Source: Corticium candelabrum
Lineage: Eukaryota; Porifera; Homoscleromorpha; Homosclerophorida; Plakinidae
Direction of reading: 5' to 3'
Length of the DNA: 64,000 nucleotides
Assembly: GCF_963422355.1 (NCBI RefSeq)
Contig: NC_085102.1
Span: 1,111,176-1,175,175, forward strand
The notes below the pieces were generated by a model. The model made no database searches and was not told where the DNA came from. It was given only the letters and a program-made list of their open reading frames with translations. Of this stretch, positions 1 to 12,763 are shown piece by piece; position 1 is the stretch's first letter, and each line of letters starts with the position of its first letter. Made by a program: the position numbers and the translations under genes.

Positions 1-185
1 TGTGATCGTCAAAAAGACTGAGGAGACAAGAATTAGAGCAAAGCCCGGGCGCTGCAGAAAGCATCAAGCAACTAGAAAAGAAACACGTTGTGTGCGTACT
101 TATAAAGGTTGCTGAACCACTACGGTACCTATTCTTTGTAACGTTTAGTGGTTGTAGTACTAGAGGTCATTGACACGATCTTCTA

Positions 186-1009
186 CGAATAGATACAACA
201 GCTGTTGCAGATCAATTCTAGCCTTACCTTTATCTTTTGTTATCTTTCCGTGTAGGATCATTTAGATATATTTACCGCAGCATGCGGGTTTGCTTGAAAT
301 GAACGCAGGTATTCAAGTCTAAGTTAAGTTACAACTTCGGCTTTACAGCCATCAATAGTACGTGTAAGTTCAAATTAGGTATAGCTAGGTATCTCTGAGC
401 TGTAGCTGCTATGACATAGAAACATGCTGCAAATAAATAACAATGTCCAAGTTGTTGCAATTACGTTAGTGAACAATTCTTTTGTAGAATCAGACCGCAA
501 CTCAGTTACTGGAACAACAACATTCTAAAACGCAAAATGATAGAGGTCAAATACATAATAAGCACACCGCCGACGAATAGATACGAGTCATACGACAGCT
601 GTTTCAGATCAATTCTAATCCTATCCTTAATCCTTTGTTATCGTTCCGTGTAGCATCTCTCGCTACCATTTACTAGCATCTAATTACACGCTCAGGGAAT
701 ACGCAGAGAGGTACACGTACAAGTAGAAGCAAGTGGGTTTTCTTGTAACTATGTAACGGACATTTTAGTTTAATTAAGTTACAACTTCGGCTTCAATTGC
801 TATCAATATTAGGTGTAAGTTCAAGCTAGGTAGCTGGGTAGCTCTCAACAGTTAGTGCTGCAAATATATGACAATGTCGAGGTTGTTGCAATTACGTCAA
901 GGGACTCACAGCAATTCTTTCCTAGAAACAGAGCCCAACTCAGTTACTGTAACAACAACATACTAAATACGCAGTAAGATAGAGGTCAAGTACATAATGA
1001 GCACACCTG
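186..1009. repeat. Diverged direct tandem duplication (~435-450 bp unit)
   Basis: Two successive copies of the same non-coding unit can be followed by eye. Shared blocks include GAATAGATAC with CAGATCAATTCTA (near 187 and 575), GTTACAACTTCGGCTT (near 328 and 778), GTTGTTGCAATTACGT (near 451 and 882) and TAGAGGTCAA followed by TACATAAT (near 541 and 979). The offset drifts between about 390 and 450 bp because of indels. No coding capacity is visible in bases 1-1380. Confidence 0.75.
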
Positions 1010-1387
1010 GAATTCTCTGCACTTCTGCGGTGACTAAAAACAAACAAACAGCTCTTCAAGAGGGGATTTCCCCAACTACCAAAAGTGTTCACTCTAACTG
1101 CGTCCTTGAGATATTATCAATACTTGCCAGAAACGTCGTAGAGACACGCTATACGAGTCATTTTAGAGGTTGTAACCTTGAGTGTTTGTGTTTGTTTGCA
1201 TTGATGAGAGTTCCACCCAACAATTAGTCTAGCAAGCAATGTTCTCTGAGAGTAGCAAACAAACTACAAACTACAATTTATATTTCTAATATAGCTGACT
1301 AATCTATCTATAAACTAAATAATATTGGATAATTTTTAATTGTTGGAAAAGACCTGCCCTGGCTTCTAACACCAACAACCATTCTTC

Positions 1388-1544
<157 letters not shown>

Positions 1545-1660
1545 AATTTTGTTGAATTTTGAAATTCTGAGAAAATGACGTCACATTATTCAGAAACTTT
1601 GTGATACGGTTGTATGCATTGCGAAAAGCATTTGATGTAAATTTTGATTTGTCAATTTTT

Positions 1661-2577
1661 ATCAGCAGAAGTGGCTGCATGTAATCAAAACGTCAGAAAT
1701 CGATCGTTTGGTCGAATTTTGAAATTTGGAGAAGATGACGTCAGAATAATCAAATACCTTGTGATATTATTCTATGCATTGTGGAAAGCATTCCATGTAA
1801 GTTTTATTTCGTCAAGTTGAATTGTAGCGATTTGGCGAGACATTACTAGTATGCAGAAAATGGCGTCTGTCGTGCTTGACCACGTGTACTTTGCGCTGCT
1901 GATTCTCGTCAACGGTAGCCTGGAAAAACATTGAAAAAGTGCAGAAATGTTTGAATTATTGTGGAAAAGTGGGAAGAAGCGGATAAAAACGGTCGGTGTA
2001 CTAGAAGAAAAGTTCCAGCGATATTCCTACTATGCAGAAAGCTTGTGCCACGTGGTCACGTGCACTCACCACGTACTACAGTTCTGCGCGGCCTACACAA
2101 AATGACAGTCGTTCGCAAATATGATGAAACCAAACGTTGCACAAGAAGCTAATGTCTAGACGTTCATTTTTATCAGCAGAAGTGACTGAATGTCATCAAA
2201 ACGTCAGAAATCGATCGTTTGGTCGAATTTTGAAATTTGGAGAAGATGACGTCAGAATAATCAGAAACTTTGTGATATGATTCTATGCATTGCTGTAAGC
2301 ATTCGATGTAAATCTTGATTTGTCAAGTTGAATTGTAGCGATTTGGCGAGACATTACTAGTATGCAGAAAATGGCGTCTGTCGTGCTTGACCACGTGTAC
2401 TTTGCGCTGCTGATTCTCGTCAACGGTAGCCTGGACAAACACTGAACGAGTGCAGAAACGTTTGACTTATTGTGTAAAAGTGGGAAGCAGCGGATAGAAA
2501 CGGTCGGTGCACTAGAAGAAAAGTTCTAACGATATTCCTACTATGCAGATAGCTAGTGTCACGTGGTCACGTGCAGT
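1661..2577. repeat. Direct tandem duplication, ~510-bp offset
   Basis: The block starting ATCAGCAGAAGTG at 1661 recurs at 2171 and stays near-identical for about 400 bp. Shared landmarks are ATCGATCGTTTGGTCGAA, TTTGGCGAGACATTACTAG, AAAATGGCGTCTGTCGTGC and a CACGTGGTCACGTG palindrome at each end. A shorter, more diverged related segment lies at 1550-1650. No gene is seen; the higher identity than in the 186-1009 pair suggests a more recent duplication. Confidence 0.85.
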
Positions 2578-2744
2578 GACTGTGTTGTGATTGCTGGACA
2601 GGTGGAAGCAACTTCGTGTTCGTTTATAGGTTGAATAGAGCTGCTTTTAGCGCAGTCTGACCGGATTTAGCACGTATTCCTAGTTACCAGAAAGATTCCT
2701 GTTTTGCAGAAATTACCAGAAAAAAGATGAACAGGGCCTACTCA

Positions 2745-4790
2745 TGATTAGTTTGGCGTTAGTGCACTAAAGCCACTCTCGTTCACACCGGTCCTAGTCA
2801 TGATTAGTGTAACACCATTATAACGCCATTTTAGCGCCGTAGAGTAGTATTTCAACCGCATTAGTGGCGTTAGTGGTTGAACGTAACTTTGGCACGTGAG
2901 GTAGTATGCAAGAAGAGCATGCGGCCAATGTTTCTGATGTAGCGTTGTATGTTTAAAAGTACAAACGCAGCAATACATGGCGACGTAAACAGAAGCCCAG
3001 ACAGATGGATACTACGTATACGTGCCTGTACATGTGACAACTGCCTGCCGTCCATGAAGGAGCTGCCAGAGAAAGCAAACTAATGTTTCCCTCTTCGAAA
3101 CCTAAAGCAATCGATTCGTCAAGACAATTCACGAGAATTCTTGCCAGATATGACGGATGAAAACTGTCGAGGCTAATTGTACACACGTGCCCCCGTGACT
3201 TACTAATCAGAGTGTGTGAACGCGCTTGTGTTGTGTTAAATTCATTCGGTGTTACATAAAGTATCCGTGTTAACTACATTCAGACGCTAAATTCAGTCGG
3301 ACGTTATTAAGACTCTGTTAAGTTTAGTCTGGCGTTGAAAGAACAATGTATAATAGTGTCCTTAATCACTTGGTTATGTCTAGACTTTTCTTAACACGCG
3401 TACCATTCGTCTCGACTGTTTTAACAAAGTACACTGTTAAATTCAGTCAGATAGCGCGCGTTAGATGTTAAGCAAAATGGCCGCTTCTTCGGCACAGACA
3501 TCCGCTCTCATTGCTTCGTAGGGTAAGATGCATGACCTGTTTTAGCTTTGCGAGTTCTATTCGTGAACAAGCTATAGCTAGCTGATCTAGTCAACTACAT
3601 AATCTACTTCACTAGATATCTACATTAGCGTAGTACGCTCTTGCTTTGTGTTTGTGTTTGTGTTGGTTACTGCGACAAGATCAGGGAAGCTCCAGACGAT
3701 ATTTCAGATTCCTTGAATAGTGTGTACATTGCAGGGGCGAATTCAGGATTTTCGAAGGGGGGTTCAGTAGCGTCACAAGGTTAGGATCAGCCACGCCTCC
3801 AGATATAAATTAGCTATTTAATCACCTATACCATAGAACGGAAGTATACGTTAATGAATCTACAGTACTGAAGAATTTGAATTGATCTTGCAAACCTATA
3901 CATGTCTTTCGCTAAACGTGCAAATGTTACCGCTTTTTCTTTTCTTTCCGAAAAAAGCTTCTATAGACATATATGGTTTCATGAAATTGTGAATGTTGTG
4001 ACAATCAAAGGTGGAAGTATATTTTCATGAGATAGAAAATAACTACTTTAAAACGTTATCATTGCAAAGGAAGTAAATGAAACATGTTGTTGGAGAACAA
4101 CTGAGATTGAAAACAAGTTCCCATAAATTAATGTAGAAAGAGTAGGAGTACGGTACGATTCACTTACTCGTACTGTCCAACGATGATGGACCTACGTCGA
4201 AACTTCATAATCTGTACTGCACCTCCGTGTGAAGTTACTTAAAACTAAAACGTGAGCTGCGAGTCACGTCAGGAAGTAACAAGCACTGCTGGTACGCGGT
4301 CATCTCCGCGTGATAACGTCACAAAATTTTAGGGGCCACAGACACCCCGGAACCCCTCTAGATCCGCCACTGCATTGAAGAAAACAGTCTGAGCGTATGG
4401 CACGCGTGTTTAAAAAGTTTACAACTAATCAAGTGATCCAAGAAATTATTCTGTATTGTTCTTTTAACAGCAGACTGAACTTAACAGAGTCTTTTCAACA
4501 CCAGACTGAATTTATCAGGAAACTTTATTGAACACCAGCTATGAAGAACTCGCTTGGTGTTAAAAAGACTCCATTTAACACGTTAGAAAGAGTGTTTTTA
4601 ACAAAATACGTGTTAAAAAGAGTCTTTGTAACAGTCACTGAATTCTTCATAGCATGCGATGAGGAATTCCGACTGAATTCCTCATAACACTTGCGCTAAT
4701 GTTGGCCTAATCATAGTTAGCTTAATCATAGTTCTAGTCCAGATGTCGGTGTGAACACGCACTAGATATCTCAACCACGCAGCCATGTAA
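2745..4790. mobile_element. Possible old inverted-repeat element rich in TTAAATTCAGTC-like motifs
   Basis: Both ends share imperfect inverted sequence: TTCACACCGGTCCTAGTCATG near 2783 and, inverted, the CATAGTTCTAGTCCAGATGTCGGTGTGAA region near 4727-4755. Between them, short motifs such as GTTAAATTCAGTC and its complement occur many times (3230-3460 and 4440-4680) in opposite orientation on the two sides, as subterminal repeats do. No transposase is visible and the true ends are uncertain. A hAT-like element is inserted in the middle. Confidence 0.4.
3732..4372. mobile_element. Non-autonomous hAT-like element (641 bp) with 5-bp target duplication
   Basis: The left end CAGGGGCG and the right end CGCCACTG are imperfect inverted repeats, both leading into G/C-run subterminal sequence. 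The element is flanked exactly by CATTG at 3727-3731 and 4373-4377. CAG...CTG ends are typical of hAT transposons, but their usual target duplication is 8 bp and here it is 5. No coding sequence inside. Confidence 0.7.
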
Positions 4791-5052
4791 CTCTCATAGT
4801 ACCGGTGACAAATCAATTTAATTTAAGCGTGTCTTTACAAATAGAAGTGCATCTCCTCCATAACAATTGTGTTAGATGATGCCCTAAAAGGGTATGATAC
4901 AAACATCAGTTTGTAATGGGTGGCGTGTCAACTTTAACAACAGGCATTTCTTAATAATGGAAGCTCAGAACTTACAATAGAGTATTTACAGCATATAAAG
5001 AAGAGCTGGATCCTAAGGCATTCACTCCGAGCATTGGCCACTGATTCATAGG

Positions 5053-8000
5053 TCAACATGCACTTCCTGTACATGTAAGCAAATGATAGCCATCACTATC
5101 CAATGTCCAGACGAGACAGAAACCGTTCCATTCAGTGGACACAAACCGTGGCCAATCATCCGTCACGATGATTTTTGGCAGTCCAAACCTAGCAAATATT
5201 TCCATTAACTTTCCAATGATTGATGCTGATGTGGTAGATGTCAGTGGAATCACCGCTGGATACCTAGACCCAGAGTTCACAACAGATAAACATATTGTAC
5301 TTTCAATCTTCACCAGACCAACTGCTATCTTATTTTATTCTCCTTCAATATCTGACGGTTGCAGAACTTGGCATGACTAGTATGTTTCCGCCAAAATAGA
5401 CTGCCGTGAACATTACTGCGTCTTTACTAAGCCCTGGCCACCAAACTCTCGTTCTTAGAGTGTCCAGAAAAGCATCAGTACCTGGGTGGCTGTCATGAGC
5501 TACTCGCAGTACTGCCGGGCGAGCTGACTCTGGTATCCTATGCATATCGGTTGCCAAGGAGTAAAATCCTGTAGTAACAGTGAGTTGGTCACGGACTCGG
5601 TAAACGGTTCTACCATAAACTCCCAATCTCTCCATGTCCCTTCTACAACTCGCTAGATTACACGACTGATAAGCTGGTATGCTGTGGATGCTTGCTGAAT
5701 GCCTTTGCATTTATAGGTGCTTCCTCCATTACCATCCCCACATACTCCCTCATAGACCGAGTCTCTTCTGGCGTCTGTGTCTTCTCAGAAAGGGGAGTAC
5801 GAGATAAATCATTCGTACACACCAAGTGGCAGCCAGGAATGTGTGTGATTGAGAATGGGAAGAGCATCAAGGCTACTAGCCAGCGTTGAAAACCAGGTAG
5901 AACCTCCCCGAATGGTTTACGGACAATACTGATGATACGATTACGGTCATTAAATACTTCAAACGGTCGTCCTAACAGATACTGTTTAAACTGTGTAATA
6001 GCAAACACCACCTACAGCATTTTGCGTTCCATTTAAAAATAAGGCATTTCTGTGTCTGTCAAAGAGCGGCTGGCACAGGTAACTGGTGTCCATTTGCTGT
6101 GCTCATCTTTTAGCCATAGGATGGCTCCCAGTTCCTTTGGAGAAGCATCACTGCTAATGGAGGTGGGAGTACAACGAGATGTGTTGAAGAATTAATGCTG
6201 ACTTTAGTAAAGGTTGGGCAATCATCAACTGGCGCTTTTGAACGCTTCTTGCAGTTGCTCAGTAACCGTAAAAGGAACTTGCTTAGCCAACTAACGAAGT
6301 GTCTCTGCTGTCTGGGAGAGTGGAGGAATAAATTTGCTCAAGAAAGTCGCCATTCCTAGCAACCGTCGTTCGTCTGTCACAGACTCATGACATGGCATTT
6401 CCTGTATGGCTTTCAATGTATCTTAGCTTGCCGTACCTAGCACCTGGACAAGTTCAGTTCAAAACTGGTGATTGCTAGACGCTGTAAGACCTGCTTAAGT
6501 CTTGCGTCCTGTTCCTCTTTGTTCTTCCCGAAAACAAGTACGTCATCAATGTAAAGTGAAATACCCTCTAATCCCATCAGAATAAAGCTGACCACGCGTT
6601 GGAAGATTTCTGGGGCACATGCAATGCCGAATGGAAGTCTCTTAAACCAAAACAGGCCACAATGTGATGAGAACGTGCTCAAGTCTGGGGATTATAATGA
6701 GAATAGTAGCTGACGAAACTCAGCATCAAGTACCAAGAAGACAGTGGATCCACTCAACAAGGACGTAATTTTATCTAACGTAGGCATCATATATATATAT
6801 ATATATGTCGTTCACGAATGATGGACTTGTTCAGCTGTCGATAGTCAAAGCACAAACGCACACTTCCATTAGATTTGCGCACTGGTATCAATCGGGACAC
6901 CCACTGTGTCACTTTGAAAACTGGTTTGATGAAATCCCTATCCTGTAGCTGTTTCAGCTCCTTTCAAATGTCCTTCTGGATACTGAAAGCATAAAGTTTA
7001 CAATGCTCTGCTATTAGTCTGGCATAACCTAATCTCACTATTGTCCGTCTTAACAACGTTGATATCTGCCGTAGACAGTAGCTGTAATTGGACACTCACA
7101 TCTTTGCCAAACAGTACCTTGATTCCCACTGGCACCATAAGGCATGTGCAGTTGCAAGATTTGTCTCCTGCTGATATTGTAACGTCAGCTACACCCAATG
7201 TTTCAATCTGCTACCCCATATGCCCTAAGAGTGTTGGAGCTGGGTCTTGTGCGAGAAACTACATCCTCACCGAGAAGGGTTCGTGTTGCTCCTGTGTCCA
7301 ATAAGCATCGACATTTCTTGTCATTGACGATGAGTGTCACTGTAAAGACATTAGAATCTACAGTAGGTTGAGCAGTATAGACGGCGTCCTAGACTACATT
7401 TGACTCATCTCCCTTGACAAAACTAAGGTTTGTTCCTCTACGGAATGAGCTACTGACTGCTTCTGTTTCTGCAAACAGACTGCTGCAGAAATGTCCTGTT
7501 TTGTGACAATATGATGCACTGTGCATCTGCAGCTGGGCAATGCTGTTTGCCTCGATTGCTCGCCCACGGTAACTGCATGTGCAAGTTTTTCAATTGCTGG
7601 ATTGAGAGACTTTGTTCACCGCACTGAGCATCGTTGCCAAGGGTTCACAACGACTGCTGTCATATAATAACTGTCTGCTATAGAAGCCTCTATCGCCACT
7701 GCCTTAGCAATAGCTTCACGTAAAGTAAGGTTAGGAACTATCAACAACTCCTTAAAAATTTCTTCTGCCCGCAATCCAACAATTGACTAATCCCTCACCT
7801 GCTATCGACAACATGTATCTACTGTAACAAACTCTAACTCACAAACCTCTATCTTAGATCGTCGACGGCCTACAAAGGCGGTGATGGACTCGTGTTCCAC
7901 TTATTGTCGAAGCTGTAAAAACCTGTACCCTTCAGATGTCGTGTTGACAGTCAGGCGAAAGTGAGCAAGCACTGCATCTGTCAAGCCTTATAATAACCCA

Positions 8001-8227
8001 TCCTCTTGATTGTGGTGGTGGCGGAACGACCAACCATTTTTCGTAATTCGTCTCAGGTCTAACCTACTTAGATTCATGAACAGCCTCTTCTTGTCCTCCT
8101 GGTCAGTCACTTCACAGATAGCATTTACGTCTTCCAGCCAGAGTTCAAATTCGGCAGCCATGTTCCCGCCATAGTTGGGAACAAATTCCTTGGGATGTTT
8201 TTCCACACGTTTTGCTGCCATTGTCAT
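5053..8227 (-). mobile_element. Decayed Ty3/gypsy-type LTR retroelement (gag to integrase)
   Basis: Pieces lie in gypsy order on the minus strand. A gag-like segment (8227-7988) has a FELWLEDV helix. A retropepsin-like region (7198-6998) follows. Reverse transcriptase (6682-6437) shows LPFGIACAPEIFQR and the catalytic YIDDVLVFG motif. An RNase H and connection region spans 6011-5658. An integrase zinc-finger-like piece (5710-5345) keeps WWPGL but has lost its cysteines. The integrase core (5313-5053) shows SGSRYPAV and TDDWPRF, including the second catalytic aspartate. Stops and frameshifts separate every piece, so it is inactive. I could not identify LTRs. Confidence 0.85.
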
Positions 8228-8343
8228 ATCCTGCCAACTACCCCAATGTAGTGGTCACGTCAGACGGTTGTAAGCTTTATTGGAGTCACACGCTTTGCTT
8301 TCTCTCTATTGCGCATGCCCATCCTAAAGCCCCGTATCATCAT

Positions 8344-9123
8344 TTATGCTACCACAATGTCCAGCTTTGCCTGTAGTTCAGCCCAACCTTCCAACTTGAT
8401 TGTGTATAGTATGCAATCAAGTTTGCAGGAGCCCAGCGCTAAACGATGAAGTATTCCTCTAGCAAGATCACTGTCACTTCAAAAAAATTTAGTGTTTCAA
8501 CTGTTATCCTATAAAACATATTGGTGCTTACATTTAAATATAGGCTAGGTACCGTTAGAGTGAATAAATTACTAGATTTGTCTACACAGATTACGTTATT
8601 TATTACATAAACAACTCTTACAAATTCACTGTAATTAAGAACTTAATTGTACTTTGATTTTGCACTTACTAACCTCAGACTGTGGTTGAATGAAGTCAAC
8701 GATCAGCTCTACAATCTCCCCAAAAATGCAATTTAGCAAATCCCTTAAAGATATCTTTCCAGAGTTGAACTGTAGATATTGCGCTATCAAAATCCCTGCT
8801 GCACTGCACAACCTGCCAGCCATGCGCATTCCGGTTTGACCGAATAGACGATGACGAATACCATCAAAGTAGCTACCAACATCGTTTCTCAACGTTGTCG
8901 CTCGTCTGGGCAACTCATCCGCAGCCAGTGCGCGAATTTCTTCCTCTACTGCCTGTGTTGATTGCTGTAATTGATGAGCGACTGTTTGTCCTGCTTCATC
9001 GACTTCCCCCACGCCAAGTTCACTTCTTTCCTGATGAAGTGCATCCGCAATCTCTTGATCTCCTCTAGAAGTGCTTTCTTGAGCTGCACTCTCCAATATG
9101 ACAGACTCAACTACTACGTTCAT
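8344..9123 (-). CDS. Bcl-2 family-like apoptosis regulator (two exons, 166 aa)
   Basis: Proposed exons on the minus strand are 9123-8674 (150 codons, ending GAG before the donor GTTAGT) and 8394-8344 (after ...ATCAAG, ending in TAA); phase 0 is kept. Without splicing the frame runs 12 more codons to a stop. Three blocks fall in Bcl-2 order. A BH3-like EIRALAADELPRR lies at residues 62-74. A BH1-like LFGQTGMRMAGRL lies at 93-105, lacking the usual Trp before Gly-Arg. A BH2-like DFIQPQSE joins LEGWAEL across the splice at 143-157, and this join creates the GW signature. The size fits the ~150-200 aa family. No C-terminal membrane anchor is evident, so it may be soluble or lack a further exon. 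Family members control mitochondrial outer-membrane permeability; whether this one protects or kills cannot be told from sequence. The assignment rests on weak motifs and would be wrong if exon 2 is not real. Confidence 0.6.
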
Positions 9124-9696
9124 GACAAACGTATGCCTAAACGAAAGACAAGATTTTCAACAAAACTAGCCTTGACAAAGGCAAGCAAAACTCTGTTACA
9201 ATAAATATGTGATAATTGCAGTTAATCTTCTACATATCTCTAGTAGTAAACATAGATGGAAGTTCTTAATCGACAATCTAAACGACAATTTTAGACGGTC
9301 TGAACCAAACAACGGTGAACCCGCACCAAGAAAATATGCCTGTCAACAAAAGGTAACATTTTTGCACAATTCATAATGAGTTCTATGAGTATGATGCATG
9401 ACGGTCCCACAAAAAGCAACGATTACTACTGACATACAAAAATCAAAAATTACTTTGAATTTTATATGATAATTCTATAGGTGTACATACCGTAATAAAT
9501 AATTTCAGATTTAAAAAGCAAGATTTGTATAAGAAAATTGCACGGTAATGTGCTTCCGGTATCGTATCCGGTTTAGAGGACCAGATTCGGGGAGTGTACA
9601 TATGATGTAACAGAACGGGTTTCGCGCTACCACCCGTAAAATAGGTAACGCACAAGACTCGAACGTGTGCTATGGTTAGAATGCATGTTTAGACGA

Positions 9697-10018
9697 TGTG
9701 TGGCAGCTGCGTGCTATAGCACGGTGAAAGAAGGTGTGAGATTCTTTCGGATTCCGAAGACCTTGACAAAGACGAAAGTGGACGGAACAATTCAGACAAA
9801 CGAGTCATTGCTGAGAAGCCCCCAGTGATTCTTCCGTGTTGTGTAGTCGTTATTTCGAAGCACACTGCTTTAAAGATGAGCCAGAACTGTACGAGCAATT
9901 TAGTTTAGGCTACCGGGCGCCGAAATTGAGACGAATACCGCGCATACTGATTAAGCAAGAGCGAGTTGGAAAAACCAAAAAAAAAAAGATTGACATACAA
10001 AAACGTGAAAGACAGTAG
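9697..10018 (+). pseudogene. Decayed THAP zinc-finger domain gene
   Basis: The segment starting TGT at 9697 encodes CVAAACYSTVKEGVRFFRIP, the start of a C2CH THAP domain (Cys-x4-Cys then FFRIPK). The rest of the domain lies in another frame: Trp near 9779, then VLCSRYFEAHCF near 9835, matching the CS.HF part. It runs into a Lys/Arg-rich tail to 10018. A one-base frame change and an in-frame TGA break it. THAP domains bind DNA and occur in host factors and in P and Kolobok transposases; which origin applies here is open. Confidence 0.65.
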
Positions 10019-11232
10019 ATTGCATTTAGACTTTACAGAAGTGTTCATGTAGTGACGAATTATATTCATATAAGTATGAGCCACTGAATAATTTCTATAT
10101 AGTGGTACAGAATCTTCTAACTGACAGCCAGTTTACACCATCTTGCTAATTGATGGTAAGGAGTATATCTGTATAGCTCCTGTGCAGTACAGAAGTCCGT
10201 TGTTGAAGTCAGCGTGCATTGCTAATAGAATTGTTTCTCATGAATTGGAGGACGATCAGTTTATGCAATGTCATAGTCCTGCTGTATGCAGTCTGCAGAA
10301 CCCACGCATCTAGATAAAAAAACACCCACAATGATGACCAGAGGTCAGCAACCACAACTATATAGTTGTACACCTAAACAAAATTTCCCTACATGACTTG
10401 CAATATCAGTCTAAACTGCTTAATACCACTGTCACGTGTCAACAAGCGACTATTCTTGGGTTACTCAAATTATCATAACGTTTGGGAAAAAGGGGAGGTA
10501 CTTACATTGACTGAAGCGAATTGACTGAATGCCGGTGCCGCTCACATATATATATTCTACTGACTGGTACATTAGAAGTTGTTGTACAGTGGTGTTAAAG
10601 TTAGTGGTGCGAGTTATACGCCTATATTTTTTGTCTATTGCGTGTCTTCCGCTGTGCGTGTGTACGAACTCTATCCTTCCTTCAAACGACCCGTAACAAC
10701 CACGATAAATGGAGAAGAACTACAGTGCTAAACTCTCCGCGGGTGTACATGCACACCACATGCTACGACACGTCTACAGTGTAGGTAAGGCAGCTGAGTA
10801 TCAGGAGGCACAAACACTTATGAATTTGACACCATTGAAAATCCCCTTACGTGGTGTTTACACCTACCATATTTATACAGCTATCACCGTCTAACCGCAA
10901 TCATTTAGGCCCACCGTGGTAATGAGGTGACCCCAGAGCCGCCAGAGCCAAAACAAAACATTAATGTGGAAAAGCATCCACGTGCAAATGAAAATTAAGC
11001 GTCTCTGTTCGCTCTGACTTTGGATACCTTAACAAAAATGAATAGAGACGCATTAGCGTACTTACTGGTCAATCGCTTCGTCTCACAAACAGACACGCTG
11101 TCATGAACAATGCACGTTCCCTTCGCAAATTCCTGTAGAGCGCCAAATTTCTGTTGAAAACACCAGTAGCAAATTTCGCAACAACATCGCGGCCGCTCAG
11201 CCACGCACACCAAAAATTCAAGTTGTCAGACT
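10019..11232. other. Intergenic, no gene recognised
   Basis: Only short open frames without family resemblance. Nothing supports an RNA gene or transposon terminus until the 11-bp target duplication of the next element at 11233. Confidence 0.5.
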
Positions 11233-11243
11233 ACAGAACCACT

Positions 11244-11828
11244 AGTCTCGCGTAGCCAGACCCCTTTCCGCCGCGTCCTTCCCGGCGAAATGGGGTCTGG
11301 TGAACGGCCTTCGATGTCGCTGTGTGTCGCGTAGCCAGAAATAGGCTATCTAAAGACCGGGTTTTGTTTCTTAAACGCTTCACTAAAGACCAGACTGGTT
11401 TGCACGCAGTGCAATCCTATCTCATTAGCTTCTCTTGTTTCGTAGAGAACAACTCGAAGACTACAGCTAGAGTCGTTGCTGTTTGTGAAATGTGCATGTC
11501 TACAGCAGCGATTAAACGCGGCCGCAAAAACGTTGACGTCGACAGGCTTCGATTTCATGCAGCCATGATCGACGTCGTACGATCTAGCGTTGTGCGCTCG
11601 TGTCACAACGGAGACTGAATGCGAACGTACTCGGTGCTGTTTGCTGTTTTTTGACGTTTAAAGCGACCGCAGACAGTCCAGAGTGAGCGATATCTGGAGC
11701 GGCTTGGAGCTGTATGACGTCATCGAAACAAGATGAGTCGTCTTTCTGTGTTTGGGTAATCATTTCATGTGTGGTTGTGCTTTGCTTTGGTGAACACATA
11801 CAGTAGCAACCAGGAAGAGACCACGTTG
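11244..11828 (+). repeat. Left long terminal inverted repeat
   Basis: Reverse complement of 12764-13354 with scattered substitutions and a few indels. Both arms contain apparent 90-100 aa open frames that are mirror images of one another, so these are not independent genes. Confidence 0.9.
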
Positions 11829-12184
11829 TGATTGGAGTAATATGAACAGAAGCAGCTTGGGTTGCAGACTTCACTTCTGACACTGCATGTCAATCTGTGG
11901 AACACGCAAGTCTCTACTACTTACCTTTATACATCATATGATATCTGTCTGGCCATGAGTAAACTTTACGTAACGATCAACACTGCATGCGTATACTGCA
12001 TGATCATCATGTATTAATTCTTAGATAAACATATATGGTAGTCCATACATAGTATAGTCTAAAGTTTTTTTACTAATACATAATCTTTTGTACTAAATAC
12101 GGCAACTGTTGGTCACCGTATCTTCTGCTCAGATCAAAGTTGGAATCCCACTTTACATTTCCATCAGATTGTATTGCTGTACAA

Positions 12185-12632
12185 GAATTTCGTCTAGTTG
12201 ATACGTATTCGAGTGCCTCCACAGTTGAGATGAAAGAAAAATTTTGATGTCATTTAGTAAAGTAGACAGCACATTGAGAGTTCTGATAGCTACAACAGCA
12301 TTTGGGATGGGTGTTGACATTCCCAACATTAGGTGGATTGTTCATTGGAGTCCTCCAATACTCATTGAAGATTATGTCCAAGAGACTGGGCGAGCTGGAA
12401 GAGATGGCTTGACAGCAACTGTACTGCTTGTATATGGACATCTGCACAAGACAGTTTCATCCTCTATGAAGAAGTATGGACAAAATTTTACAACTTGTCG
12501 TAGGAAGTGCTTATTTGCTGATTTTTATTTGCTGGTAGTGAAGACAGTGCAGGAAAAGGATGTGGTTGTTGTGATGTTTGTGTACTTAGTTGTGACTGTG
12601 GTAACTGTGGTACCTTTGACCTTCCAGTGAAA
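12185..12632 (+). pseudogene. RecQ-family helicase fragment (C-terminal helicase half and zinc region)
   Basis: The frame at 12244-12630 shows LRVLIATTAFGMGVDIPNIR (helicase motif V region) and IEDYVQETGRAGRDG (motif VI with its arginine finger). A C-R-R-K-C stretch and, in a second frame, a Cys-rich run (GCGCCDVC) correspond to the RecQ zinc-binding subdomain. Upstream, an out-of-frame stretch near 12185-12240 matches the motif IV-V linker. Walker A and DEAH motifs are absent. At least two frameshifts are needed to join the parts. RecQ enzymes unwind DNA 3'-5'; this piece cannot be a working helicase. It lies wholly inside the long-TIR element. Confidence 0.85.
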
Positions 12633-12763
12633 TAAATAACTGCATGTTGTAATAACTGTCTAAAATTCTAGATCATGTAGCGCTGCATGCATGATCATAA
12701 ATCTAGAGCTCTTCCAAACAACACATCGAATCTATATCACCTTGGGACGTCCAGCATTTCTGT

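Noticed and set aside
11322..11883. Open frames of 86-99 codons on both strands, with near-identical partners at 12687-13506
   Set aside because: They lie in the inverted arms of the transposon and mirror one another; stop-free by chance, with no domain.
12244..12630. RecQ helicase as a functional host gene
   Set aside because: ATPase motifs I-III are absent, the zinc region is out of frame, and the whole segment sits inside a transposon with a target duplication.
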